This document shows, piece by piece, positions 33,895-42,902 of a DNA stretch of 64,000 bases (positions are counted from its first letter, which is position 1; every line of letters begins with the position of its first letter). Source of the DNA: Eubacterium sp. AB3007 (lineage in GTDB: Bacteria; Bacillota; Clostridia; Peptostreptococcales; Anaerovoracaceae); assembly GCF_000688015.1 (NCBI RefSeq), contig NZ_JIAD01000001.1, positions 1,302,001 to 1,366,000 of the forward strand, read 5' to 3'. Made by a program: the position numbers and the translations under genes. Below the pieces are notes generated by a model. That model did not search any database. It had not been told where the DNA came from and saw only the letters and a program-made list of their open reading frames with translations.

Positions 33895-36067
33895 GGCTGG
33901 TCCCTTTCTCTAAGTCGACTGGAGTTTCGGTTTCTTCCGTTGCTTCCGCATCCAGTGGATCGTCGCTATCCATGTCTGCAGGCGCCTCCTCGCCCAAGGT
34001 TTTGTCCGCGCCTTCCTCGAGCTCGTCCAGCGCCTCCTGGGCCGCAGCCTCGTCTTCCACCGCCTGCTCAAAAGCGTCCTCTGCCTCCTGGGCCGCAGGG
34101 TCGTCCTCGTCCATGTATGCGGTGTCATATCTGGCCAGGTCAGCTTCCTCGCGGGCCTTCGCCTCTTCACGGAGGCGAGCCGTCTCTCGGGCTTCCTCGG
34201 CGTTCTTGCGGCGTGTCTCCTCCTCCTGCTCTCTGACCATCTGCTCCAGCTCATCGGCCGTCACCTTGCCGGTGTAGAGAGCCTCGAACTGTTCGCCATC
34301 CAGGGTTTCGACCTTCATGAGTGCCTGGGCCACAGTCTCCAGCTTGTCCATATTCTCCTGCAGGATGGCCTCGGTCTCTGTATAAGCCTCCTCGATGATA
34401 CGGCGGACTTCGTTGTCGATCTCCGTCGCCACGCCCTCAGAATAGGCCTTGGTTTTGCTGAAGTCACGCCCCAGGAACACATCTTCGGAGTCGCTGTAGT
34501 TCACAGGGCCAAGCTTCTTGCTGAAGCCGTATCTGGTGACCATATCCCGGGCGATATCGGTAGCCCGCTGGATGTCGTTGCTGGCACCGGTACTGATGTC
34601 CTTCAGGGTCAGGGCCTCAGCCACACGGCCACCCAGCAGGTGCTTGATGTTGTTGATCATATTGCCCCTGGTCTCAAAGTACTTGTCTTCCTTCGGCAGG
34701 GACATGGTGAATCCACCTGCGGAACCGCGAGGAATGATGGTGATCTGGTGTACCGGATCGGAATCCGGGATGCTCCGCATGACGATGGCATGACCAGCCT
34801 CGTGGTACGCAGTCAGACGCTTCTCCGCCTCGGTGATGATGCGGCTCTTCTTGGCGGGGCCTGCCATCACCTTGGTGGTCGCCTCCTCGATCTCCTCCAT
34901 GCGGATCTTTCGGCCGTTTCTGCGGGCTGTGATCAGCGCCGCCTCGTTCAGCAGGTTCTCAATGTCCGCAGGGGTAAAGCCCGGTGTACGGCGTGCCAGG
35001 ATCTCCGGCGCCACCTCGTCCGCCAGAGGCTTGCCCTTGGAGTGGACGCGGATAATCTCTTCTCTCCCCTTGACATCGGGGATGCCGATGACGATCTGCC
35101 GGTCGAATCTGCCCGGTCTAAGCAAAGCCGGATCCAGTACGTCCGGACGGTTGGTCGCAGCCAGGATGATGATGCCGGAGTTCTCGCCGAATCCGTCCAT
35201 CTCCACCAGCAACTGGTTCAGGGTCTGCTCACGCTCATCGTTGCCACCGCCCAGACCGGCTCCACGCTTACGTCCCACAGCATCGATCTCGTCGATGAAC
35301 ACGATGCATGGGGCGTTCTTCTTGGCCTGATCGAACAGGTCGCGGACACGGGAGGCGCCCACGCCTACGAACATCTCCACAAAGTCGGATCCGCTGATGG
35401 TATAGAATGGCACACCGGCCTCGCCGGCGGTAGCTCTGGATACATAGGTCTTGCCGGTTCCCGGCGGGCCCACCAGCAGGATGCCCTTGGGGATCCTGGC
35501 GCCAACACTCCTGTATTTCCCCGGATCACGCAGGAAGTCCACGACCTCCTCCAGTTCTTCCTTCTCTTCCTTTAGGCCGGCCACGTCCGCAAAGGTGATC
35601 TTCTTGCCTTCGCCGCTATACAGCCTGGCCTTGCTCTTTCCGAATTGGAATGCCTTTCCGTTTCCGCCCTGATTCATCATGAAATAGAAGAGGAAGCCAA
35701 GTGCGATGACCATAACCAGTGTCGGCAACAGGGACAAAACCGTGGACCCTGCCCCTTCCGGCTTGCTGTCGTATGCGAATTTCTTCTCCTTGGCGCCCTT
35801 CAGGACGTAGTTTTCCTCGATCCACTGCATGTCCACGATGTTGCTGGCGTAGCAATATACATACTTATCCTCGCCCACCTTGGCCGTGATCTTGTTGTCG
35901 TCGATGTTCACTTCCTGGACCTTATCGTCCTGGAAGTACTGTACCATGGTGGAATACTTGACCTTCTGCTTGCTGGCTCCAGCGCCGTTCTTGTAGATGA
36001 TGGCCGCCCCCAGTACCAGCGCGAATATCACGAAGTAGATCAGAAAATTCTTCAGAAATCTCTTCAA
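33878..36067 (-). CDS. ftsH: ATP-dependent zinc metalloprotease FtsH
   Basis: Membrane-bound AAA+ protease for quality control. 729 residues. The N-terminal helix (about 5-26), an external domain, and a second helix (about 112-130, [20 protein letters not shown]) precede the AAA domain: Walker A GPPGTGKT (about 201), [20 protein letters not shown] region [20 protein letters not shown]. The zinc site HEAGH is at about residue 420. The start codon is TTG (36065-36067), behind AAGGAG at 10 nt; no ATG lies in the right place before the first helix. An unusually long acidic tail of about 120 residues rich in Glu, Ala and Asp follows the protease domain. Confidence 0.97.
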   Translation of the reverse strand: MKRFLKNFLIYFVIFALVLGAAIIYKNGAGASKQKVKYSTMVQYFQDDKVQEVNIDDNKITAKVGEDKYVYCYASNIVDMQWIEENYVLKGAKEKKFAYDSKPEGAGSTVLSLLPTLVMVIALGFLFYFMMNQGGNGKAFQFGKSKARLYSGEGKKITFADVAGLKEEKEELEEVVDFLRDPGKYRSVGARIPKGILLVGPPGTGKTYVSRATAGEAGVPFYTISGSDFVEMFVGVGASRVRDLFDQAKKNAPCIVFIDEIDAVGRKRGAGLGGGNDEREQTLNQLLVEMDGFGENSGIIILAATNRPDVLDPALLRPGRFDRQIVIGIPDVKGREEIIRVHSKGKPLADEVAPEILARRTPGFTPADIENLLNEAALITARRNGRKIRMEEIEEATTKVMAGPAKKSRIITEAEKRLTAYHEAGHAIVMRSIPDSDPVHQITIIPRGSAGGFTMSLPKEDKYFETRGNMINNIKHLLGGRVAEALTLKDISTGASNDIQRATDIARDMVTRYGFSKKLGPVNYSDSEDVFLGRDFSKTKAYSEGVATEIDNEVRRIIEEAYTETEAILQENMDKLETVAQALMKVETLDGEQFEALYTGKVTADELEQMVREQEEETRRKNAEEARETARLREEAKAREEADLARYDTAYMDEDDPAAQEAEDAFEQAVEDEAAAQEALDELEEGADKTLGEEAPADMDSDDPLDAEATEETETPVDLEKGTSHETDR

Positions 36068-36128
36068 AGTATAATATCTCCTTCCCTTTCATTCGAAAAT
36101 TTGTGTCCACAAACAAATCAGACACATA

Positions 36129-36157
36129 ATTCTATCATATATCCCTACTGATTTCAA
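36129..36157 (-). promoter_or_regulatory. Promoter of the ftsH operon
   Basis: Minus-strand TTGAAA and TAGAAT separated by exactly 17 bp, about 62 bp upstream of the TTG start. Confidence 0.7.
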
Positions 36158-36213
36158 CAACTGGTATGGCATTTTAGACCCCGGTTTTGTGAAGGTTTTG
36201 TGGAGTTTTGCAC

Positions 36214-36240
36214 ACAAAAAAGGCCGGATGCTTCCGGCCC
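36214..36240 (-). terminator. Terminator of tilS
   Basis: Minus-strand stem GGCCGGA / TCCGGCC with a 4-nt loop, followed by TTTTTT. It separates tilS from the ftsH promoter. Confidence 0.88.
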
Positions 36241-36266
36241 TCCTTGATTTCCAGAATATGCACCTT

Positions 36267-37709
36267 TCAGACCTTCCAGACCACCACAAGTTCCGTCGTT
36301 TCAGCACCAACCGAGTATGCTGCTGTGTATCTTGCACGCCGGATCAGCCCTTCCTGCAAAGGAATCCAAAGAACCTCACTGTCAATGACGGCCATGCGGA
36401 CTTTGTCCCGCCGGAACCTGGGCACCTTATCATCCACAAAGAGATCCTGCAGCTTCTTCCGCCCATCACGCAGGAGCAGTACATCCCCTTCTCTTCGGGT
36501 ACGCCAAAGGATCCTCTCCTCCGGCGCTTCCCCGAACCTCGCCGCCAGTTTCCCCCGGTCAAAGCACGCAAAGGTGTCTGGCTTCCATTCCACGCACAAA
36601 GCCTGATACTCTGCGGCGTCCATCACCTGGACCTGAACCCCTGCCAAACCCCCTGTCACGCCAGTCGCATCGCCTAATTGCAATGCTTCAGTCGAACTTT
36701 CCGGAGGATTCAGCACGATTCGGTCATACTCTTTTCGGGCCTTGTACCCGTGGGGCAGATCCACCTGAGCGGAGGCTTTGTCGCTTCTTGCCAGTGCCAG
36801 CATCGCCTTGTAGTGAGCTGCGGTCACGTCCTCCGCCAGACCTATCTCAGCCAGCGCATGGGCCAGCGCTCTCCGGCTAATGGCCAATGGCTCCTGGAGA
36901 AGATCGATATGGAATGCGCGCTGCGAAGAGGCCACGCTCCAGATCTGATAGTTCTTTAGGGCCGCTTCGGCCTGAGCATCCAAGAAGGCTTTGTCCTCGG
37001 CGGCGATGTCCCCCAAGCGATCGATGGCCTCCACGACCCTGGGATTATATCGCTCGAGCATGGGGATGAGCTCCAGTCGAATGCGGTTGCGGGCATAGAC
37101 AGGCTCACTGTTGGTGTGATCGATGCAGGGGTGTAGCTCCCGCTGCTCACAGTAGGCTTCGATGTCTGCACGGCGCACACCGAGCAGCGGCCGGATAATG
37201 TCGAACCCGGACTCGTCGGTGCGTACGGGTTCCATGCCCACCAGACCATCGGTGCCGGTGCCCCGGATGATTCGCTGCAGGATGGTCTCTGCCTGGTCAT
37301 CCGCGTGGTGAGCCAGCGCAATGGCGATCTTGCCGGGCGCAACCTCTCCGGCCCGGATCGCGGACTGAACCTCCCTTGCTTTCTCCCGGAACGCCTCGTA
37401 GCGGATGCTTCGGCCTGCCTCCTCTGAGGTGAGCCCCTGTTCCCGGGCCATGGCGGCACAGTCGACCTTCACCACTTTCAGCGGCAGGCTTTGTGCCTCG
37501 CAGAGTGCCTCCACGTAAGCCTGATCCCGATCCGCCGCACCAGGCCGCAACATGTGGTTCACGTGCACCGGCCAGATCTGGAAGCCTGCTCGCATCAGCA
37601 CATCAAAAAGGCACACCGAATCCGGACCTCCAGAGAGCCCCAGCACGATGTGGTGGTAGTCTGACAGCATGTCGGTTTTGGATACAATATCTGTAATTCT
37701 GTTTTCCAT
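36267..37709 (-). CDS. tilS: tRNA(Ile)-lysidine synthase
   Basis: Modifies C34 of tRNA(Ile2) to lysidine so that AUA codons are read as Ile; essential in most bacteria. 480 residues. The PP-loop SGGPDS is at residues 26-31 (VLGLSGGPDSVCLFDVL), with HVNHMLRPGAADRDQ and ALAHHADDQAETILQRIIRG typical of the family. The C-terminal TilS domain includes RREGDVLLLRDGRKKLQDLF. In many Firmicutes hpt follows tilS; here hpt is absent and a terminator separates tilS from ftsH. Confidence 0.96.
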   Translation of the reverse strand: MENRITDIVSKTDMLSDYHHIVLGLSGGPDSVCLFDVLMRAGFQIWPVHVNHMLRPGAADRDQAYVEALCEAQSLPLKVVKVDCAAMAREQGLTSEEAGRSIRYEAFREKAREVQSAIRAGEVAPGKIAIALAHHADDQAETILQRIIRGTGTDGLVGMEPVRTDESGFDIIRPLLGVRRADIEAYCEQRELHPCIDHTNSEPVYARNRIRLELIPMLERYNPRVVEAIDRLGDIAAEDKAFLDAQAEAALKNYQIWSVASSQRAFHIDLLQEPLAISRRALAHALAEIGLAEDVTAAHYKAMLALARSDKASAQVDLPHGYKARKEYDRIVLNPPESSTEALQLGDATGVTGGLAGVQVQVMDAAEYQALCVEWKPDTFACFDRGKLAARFGEAPEERILWRTRREGDVLLLRDGRKKLQDLFVDDKVPRFRRDKVRMAVIDSEVLWIPLQEGLIRRARYTAAYSVGAETTELVVVWKV

Positions 37710-37874
37710 GGTCGTATACTCTCACCATTCGGATTTCCGTTTCTGCCTGATAGGTTCATGATACCACAAAGCAGAATGGATGTCGATATTGGTCAAATTG
37801 ATGTCGGTATTGGTTCTTCCGGTTTTGTGAAAATGAGGTATACTATTATCAGAAGCAATAACAGGAGATACTCT

Positions 37875-38789
37875 ATGAAAAAGACCAGGCCAAGAACCGC
37901 CCGCGATACCCTCGCATCATCCAATCATCTATTGACAAGTGGTCTACTCGACTTTGTGCAGGAGATATTCCGGGAACAGCTCGCCGAGGACCAGCGGCTG
38001 GCAGAAGCACTGAAGCAGGAGTTGCTTATCCTCCCCTCTTCCAGGCTTCGCATCCACACGCACCGCGACGGGCAAGTGTATTTTGGCAAGCTGACAGCCC
38101 AGGGCCGGGAGATCGGGATCTCAGGGGACACCGATGAGATCGGCCAGCTCTCTCGCCGTGCCTTTCTCGAAGAAACGATCCCAATCATCGAGACCCGGGT
38201 GGAACGTCTTACGAAGGCACTGGACAGCCCGAAGCTGCAAAGACTGTTCCAGAAACGCCAGGAACGACTGGAGCGTTACGCAGGTTTCGACCTGGATCTC
38301 TGTCGCATTGTCTTTACCAAAGAGCAGAACGAATGGATCGATCAGCCTTACTCGCCTAACCCATACTACCCTGAAAACCTGAAATACCAGACCAACAGCG
38401 GGGTGTGGATGCGCTCAAAATCCGAAGTCTCTCTCGGAAACACCCTGGAGGCCCTGGGAATCCCCTACCGATATGAGGATATCGTCAGGATCCAGAATCC
38501 CCACACAGGCAATTCGCCATCTAGAGACAGTTATTATGCCGATTTTAAATTCCCTAATTTCTTTGCCGGGATCAACGTGCATGAACATCTGGGCGCTTTC
38601 CAGCTCGACAACTACGCCGTAAACGCGTTCAAACGTCTGAACGACTATCACTCCTTCCCCATTGTCGAATTGCCCAATCGCTCGGTCAGACATTGTGAGA
38701 TCACCTGGTCCTTCGAGCATGACCTCCAAAACCGGGAAAGCCTGAAAAACCTGTTCCGCAGACTGCTCTTCCCATCGTTCTACGGGTAA
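37875..38789 (+). CDS. Putative PD-(D/E)XK nuclease-fold protein
   Basis: 304 residues from the ATG at 37875 (AGGAGA upstream). The C-terminal half has the pattern of a PD-(D/E)XK core: MRSKSEVSLGNTLEALGIPY (Glu at about 182), SYYADFKFPNF (Asp at about 223) and INVHEHLGAFQ (Glu at about 237). The N-terminal half is helical and charged, perhaps for DNA or protein contacts. I cannot name the family; such single genes often occur in variable parts of Firmicutes genomes. Upstream lies a 15-bp direct repeat (GATGTCGATATTGGT / GATGTCGGTATTGGT near 37779 and 37800). IS21 copy 2 is inserted 23 bp after the stop codon. Confidence 0.65.
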   Translation: MKKTRPRTARDTLASSNHLLTSGLLDFVQEIFREQLAEDQRLAEALKQELLILPSSRLRIHTHRDGQVYFGKLTAQGREIGISGDTDEIGQLSRRAFLEETIPIIETRVERLTKALDSPKLQRLFQKRQERLERYAGFDLDLCRIVFTKEQNEWIDQPYSPNPYYPENLKYQTNSGVWMRSKSEVSLGNTLEALGIPYRYEDIVRIQNPHTGNSPSRDSYYADFKFPNFFAGINVHEHLGAFQLDNYAVNAFKRLNDYHSFPIVELPNRSVRHCEITWSFEHDLQNRESLKNLFRRLLFPSFYG

Positions 38790-38866
38790 ATGGGAAGTCG
38801 AGTAATGGCGGTTGTAAATGTCAATTTAATTTTGTACAAAAAGTGGAAAATAATTTTGTACAATTT

Positions 38867-39631
38867 TCAGCTTTTTTCAGGCTGGCTATCAAGGAATGCG
38901 CGCTTGTCCTTCAGCCTGTAAGACGGCCCTTTGATGGATATAACGGATGAGTGGTGAAGCAGCCTGTCGAGCACCGCGTTGGCCAGTGTTGCTGATCCAA
39001 ATACCTCAGTCCACTTTGAGAATGCCATATTTGTGGTGACGATCGTGCTGTTCCTTTCGTATCTTCTCGCAATGAGCTGGAAGAAAAGGTTGGACGCATC
39101 ATTATCGATCGGCATATATCCAAGTTCGTCTATGATGAGCACCCTGTAACCGGCATAGAACTTCAAGCGTTGTTCGAGCCGGTTTTCATTTAGCGCTTTC
39201 TTGAGCTGCAGGATCAGATTCTCGAATGTGATGAAGTACGTTGAATATCGCGCCTTTGCACATTCGATGCCTACTGATGTAGCAAGGTGTGTCTTACCAA
39301 CTCCGCTAGAGCCCACAAACACGATGTTCTCCATCCGCTCCACAAACCCCAGATTGGCAAACTCCTGTATCTCGGCCTTATTCAGTCCCGGCTGGAAAGT
39401 GAAGTCGAAGTCGTCCAGAGTTTTGAGGAATGGGAAGTTCGCCTTGTGTATATTTGCGTGGTTGAGCCTCTCTTTCTTGTAACTGCACTCTATGGAGACG
39501 AGTTCTTCAAGCGCCTGAGTGAAACTCATATCTCCCTGATTCACCATTTCAGTATATGTTCCCAGGTTCTCCTGAATTTTGGGTAGATTCAATTCTTCGA
39601 GCCCGTTAACCAGTTTTGCGTAGCTTGCCAT
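38867..39631 (-). CDS. istB: IstB-like ATPase of IS21, copy 2
   Basis: Same 254-residue translation as the copy at 19693-20457, with Walker A GSSGVGKTHLA and the Walker B region VLIIDELGYMP. Complete and presumably functional. Confidence 0.96.
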   Translation of the reverse strand: MASYAKLVNGLEELNLPKIQENLGTYTEMVNQGDMSFTQALEELVSIECSYKKERLNHANIHKANFPFLKTLDDFDFTFQPGLNKAEIQEFANLGFVERMENIVFVGSSGVGKTHLATSVGIECAKARYSTYFITFENLILQLKKALNENRLEQRLKFYAGYRVLIIDELGYMPIDNDASNLFFQLIARRYERNSTIVTTNMAFSKWTEVFGSATLANAVLDRLLHHSSVISIKGPSYRLKDKRAFLDSQPEKS

Positions 39632-39643
39632 GTTTCCTCCTGT

Positions 39644-40858
39644 CTACAGGAAACTGTCAAACTGCCTCAGATTCTGTTCGGCAAATGATTCCAGATCGTC
39701 GCTCCTGACCAAAGGCCGCAAAAGCTCCAGATAATGTGTCCGGTCATAGTTGATCCGCTTGTCTGAGATTTTGTGCTGTGCGATGCATCTGTTCTCGAAA
39801 TAGATCTTCAGATCATCACCGAAAGCTTTGAGATGCACAGTCTTGCCAATGTATTCAGGCGGCACGGAATATCTGCTCTTCCTGAATACGATGAGCGAAT
39901 CCTTCTGCACCTTGGTTCTTCTGTCGTACTCTCGGTATGAGTCGATCACATATGGCGATGGCAGCGGCTGCAGCATGTCCTTTTCCTTCTGGAACAGGAG
40001 ATATGGCGGCATATTCGTTGCCTGACACACTTCGGTATTTACCCGATCATTTATGCTAAGCATTATCCGGGTCAGGTCATCTTCGGTCTCAAATTCACCT
40101 TCGTAGACCCGAAGCCATTCCATGAACTTGTTTATGGTCTCGACCTTTCCCTTGGTATAGCTGTGCCTCGGCTTTGCAAGTTTGATCTTGAATCCAAAGT
40201 CTTTCGCAAACTGCTTCGCTTTAGCGTTGATCCTTCGTCCGTCTTCAGTGATGTCGACGATCGTTCTCATATTGTCGAATAAGATCTCCCTCGGAACCCC
40301 GCCTGTTGCCATGAAGCATTGTATGAGGCTGTCGAACACTTCCTGTTGAGTTCTTGTTCTCTTGTAAACGAAACGGCAGTATCTAGAATAGCCGAGCTTG
40401 TAGTCAAATACCTGTATTGTGAATACTTCACCCAGGCAATTTGTTATTTGAAGATCTTCTTTCCAGTCCACCTGTGCCTGTAGGCCGGGGGCTGTTTCAT
40501 AGCGTGGATGACCGCGTACTTTCTTCTTGGGTGTTATCCCGCGGCTTACCACATATTTACGGAAGTTTGAATATGTGCCTATCGATTCACCATACTTGCA
40601 ATACAGAAACTCATACACTGCTTTTATTGTTGCTCCGCGTATCGCCATCTTCTGGCGAATGACAGCTTCGTACGGATCAAGTTTGCTTGGCTTATCTCTT
40701 GTCGCAGGTTTCCCGGCATAGCCGTCATAATACCTTTTTACCGTCCTGCGATCGATCCCATATTCTCTTCCGAGCTTTGAGAAATTCGGTTTCTCTCCGC
40801 TCAATTTCAATATCTCCAGTTGAGTCAGCAGTCTGTTATCCATGAATCTACCCTCCAT
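39644..40858 (-). CDS. istA: IstA transposase of IS21, copy 2
   Basis: Same 404-residue translation as the copy at 20470-21684, with HTH, DDE core and C-terminal beta region all intact. No mutation separates the two encoded proteins, so both elements may be mobile and act in trans on each other. Confidence 0.96.
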   Translation of the reverse strand: MEGRFMDNRLLTQLEILKLSGEKPNFSKLGREYGIDRRTVKRYYDGYAGKPATRDKPSKLDPYEAVIRQKMAIRGATIKAVYEFLYCKYGESIGTYSNFRKYVVSRGITPKKKVRGHPRYETAPGLQAQVDWKEDLQITNCLGEVFTIQVFDYKLGYSRYCRFVYKRTRTQQEVFDSLIQCFMATGGVPREILFDNMRTIVDITEDGRRINAKAKQFAKDFGFKIKLAKPRHSYTKGKVETINKFMEWLRVYEGEFETEDDLTRIMLSINDRVNTEVCQATNMPPYLLFQKEKDMLQPLPSPYVIDSYREYDRRTKVQKDSLIVFRKSRYSVPPEYIGKTVHLKAFGDDLKIYFENRCIAQHKISDKRINYDRTHYLELLRPLVRSDDLESFAEQNLRQFDSFL

Positions 40859-41040
40859 GGATTCAGACTACCATCTCAGCTAAAACTGTACATTTTTATT
40901 TTCCCTTTTTTGTACATTTTTATTTTCCCATTTACAGCGGTCGGGGCACACCCTCCTCGGCCGGGGCACTTCACACAAAGCCCAGCACGACCGTACTGTA
41001 GCGGCAACATTTGCAGAGGCACACTTCCATCAAAGCAGTT

Positions 41041-41845
41041 GTTCCGCTAACTCGAATAAAACAGCCAACTGCGGAACTTTCTTCCGCTAATCGACGAAAA
41101 ACTTCAGATCGCGGAACAAAATCCTTGTTCCGTTCCGCTAACTCGAAAAAAATATCCAACTGCGGAACTTTCTTCCGCTAATCGACGAAAAACTTCAGAT
41201 CGCGGAACAAAATCCTTGTTCCGTTCCGCTAACTCGAAAAAAATATCCAACTGCGGAACTTTCTTCCGCTAATCGACGAAAAACTTCAGATCGCGGAACA
41301 AAATCCTTGTTCCGTTCCGCTAACTCGAATAAAATGGCCAACTGCGGAACTTTCTTCCGCTAATCAACGAATAACCTCAGGTTGCGGAACAAAATCCTTG
41401 TTCCGTTCCGCTAACTCGAATAAAACAGCCAACTGCGGAACTTTCTTCCGCTAATCGACGAAAAACTTCAGATCGCGGAACAATTCCCTTGTTCTGTTCC
41501 GCTAACTCGAATAAAACAGCTAACTGCGGAACTTTCTTCCGCTAATCGACGAAAAACTTCAGATCGCGGAACAAAATCCTTGTTCCGTTCCGCTAACTCG
41601 AAAAAAATATCCAACTGCGGAACTTTCTTCCGCTAATCGACGAAAAACTTCAGATCGCGGAACAATTCCCTTGTTCCGTTCCGCAGACTCGAAAAAAATA
41701 GCCAAATGCGGAACTTCCTTCCGCTAATCAACGAATAACCTCAGATCGCGGAACAAAATCCTTGTTCCGTTCCGCTAACTCGAATAAAATAGCCAACTGC
41801 GGAACTGTTTTCCGCAATACGGGTGGTTTTCCTTTTTATCGGAAC
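41041..41845. repeat. 91-bp hairpin repeat array 2 (eight full units plus a partial ninth)
   Basis: GTTCCGC-type unit starts recur at 41041, 41132, 41223, 41314, 41405, 41496, 41587, 41678 and 41769, each exactly 91 bp apart. In unit 1 the hairpins are GTTCCGC (41041-41047) with GCGGAAC (41071-41077), and TTCCGC (41082-41087) with GCGGAA (41111-41116), both with 23-nt loops. A third stem GGAACAA / TTGTTCC is at 41113-41131. Units differ by a few substitutions and no indels. Reverse-complemented, the unit aligns with array 1 over its whole length. The rest of the 1-kb gap (40937-41040 and 41846-41933) shows no gene. Confidence 0.93.
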
Positions 41846-41933
41846 AATTCACCTTAGCCCTTAGTCCCGGTGCCCACCACATCCCCACCGCGTCACTCCA
41901 GCACAACTCCCATCCCTGCCGACTCTCACCAAC

Positions 41934-41965
41934 ACAAAAGGCTGCCACCTCAAGGTAACAGCCTT
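41934..41965 (-). terminator. Terminator of tatD
   Basis: Minus-strand stem AAGGCTG / CAGCCTT with an inner ACCTTGAGGT stem, followed by TTGTGTTG. Confidence 0.65.
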
Positions 41966-41969
41966 CATC

Positions 41970-42902
41970 TTACTCACTTATCCCGTAGAACCGCATGGCG
42001 TTCTCACAGGTGATCCGGGCCACGTCCTCGTAGTCCATGCCCTTCAGCACCGCCACCCGCCGCGCCACATACTGCACGTAAGGCGACATGTTGGGACGCC
42101 CCCGCTTCGGTTCCGGCGCCAGGTAGGGAGAGTCCGTCTCCACCGTCAGAAACTCGATGGGGATCTCCTTCGCCACTTCCGCGGTCCGCCGGTTGTTCTT
42201 GAAGGTCACCGGCCCGCAGATGGAAATCGTGGCTCCCAGCTGCACATACTGCCGTGCCATCTCGAGGCTGCCGGAGTAGCAGTGGATCAGCACCCGCGCG
42301 TCGTCCACAAAGCCTTCCGGCCCGGGCCGCTTCTGGAACTTCGCCTTCCTCTCCCGGGAGAAGGCACCTTCTTCTTTCAGAATATCCATGGTCTCCTGGT
42401 CGGCTTCCCGGGTGTGGATCACGATGGGCATGGACAGCTCGTTCGCCAGCTGGATCTGCCGGCGGAACCAGTACCGCTGCACGTCCCGCTCAGACCGGTC
42501 ATAATGGAAGTCCAGTCCGATCTCACCGATACCGCATACCTTTGGCTCAGCAGCCATACGGCGGATCTCCCCGAAGTTCTCTTCGTTCAGCTCTCTGGAG
42601 TCATGCGGATGGACCCCTACCACGGCGTATGCCCAAGGGTAGGCAGCCGCATCCAGAATGCTCTGCCGGGAGGTGTCCAAGCTGGCACCGGCGTCCATCA
42701 CAAACCGCACCGGCGAAGCTTCGATCTCCGCAGCCAGCGCTCGGCGGTCCTCTTCAGTGAAGGACTCCTCGTTGATATGGGCGTGGGCGTCAAACAAACA
42801 CTTCGGCGTGCCGTCCGGCGCTGTGATCGGGGCAGGCACAAAGCCCGGCCCGTCAGCTATCCCTTTGGCCACCTTGTTCGCCCCGCGCTCCCTTATCTCC
42901 AT
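41970..42902 (-). CDS. tatD: TatD-family metal-dependent DNase
   Basis: 310 residues with the amidohydrolase fold. Metal ligands: DAHAHIN (about residue 38), GEIGLDFHYD, PIVIHTREA, VLIHCYSGSLEMA and VETDSPYLAPEP. TatD enzymes act as 3'-5' exonucleases or deoxyribonucleases in DNA repair. The N-terminus is about 30 residues longer than usual before the first motif. The ATG overlaps the metG stop by one base (TAATG), and metG-tatD is a common bacterial pair. Confidence 0.94.
   Translation of the reverse strand: MEIRERGANKVAKGIADGPGFVPAPITAPDGTPKCLFDAHAHINEESFTEEDRRALAAEIEASPVRFVMDAGASLDTSRQSILDAAAYPWAYAVVGVHPHDSRELNEENFGEIRRMAAEPKVCGIGEIGLDFHYDRSERDVQRYWFRRQIQLANELSMPIVIHTREADQETMDILKEEGAFSRERKAKFQKRPGPEGFVDDARVLIHCYSGSLEMARQYVQLGATISICGPVTFKNNRRTAEVAKEIPIEFLTVETDSPYLAPEPKRGRPNMSPYVQYVARRVAVLKGMDYEDVARITCENAMRFYGISE

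Larger units (their letters stand above)
38813..40936 (-). mobile_element. IS21-family insertion sequence, copy 2 (2,124 bp)
   Basis: Same ends, same length and the same gene translations as copy 1 at 19639-21762, in the same orientation. Target duplication is GCGGT, 5 bp (38808-38812 and 40937-40941), different in length from the 7 bp of copy 1, within the range known for IS21. The apparent identity of the copies indicates very recent transposition. It stands about 100 bp from hairpin array 2. Confidence 0.96.

Noticed and set aside
19639..40936. Composite transposon bounded by the two IS21 copies
   Set aside because: Each copy has its own different target duplication (TTTTGCG and GCGGT), and the enclosed block is core housekeeping sequence.
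41041..41845. CRISPR array
   Set aside because: The whole 91-bp unit is repeated with near-identical loops; there are no unique spacers, no direct repeat of 24-40 bp alternating with variable sequence, and no cas genes.
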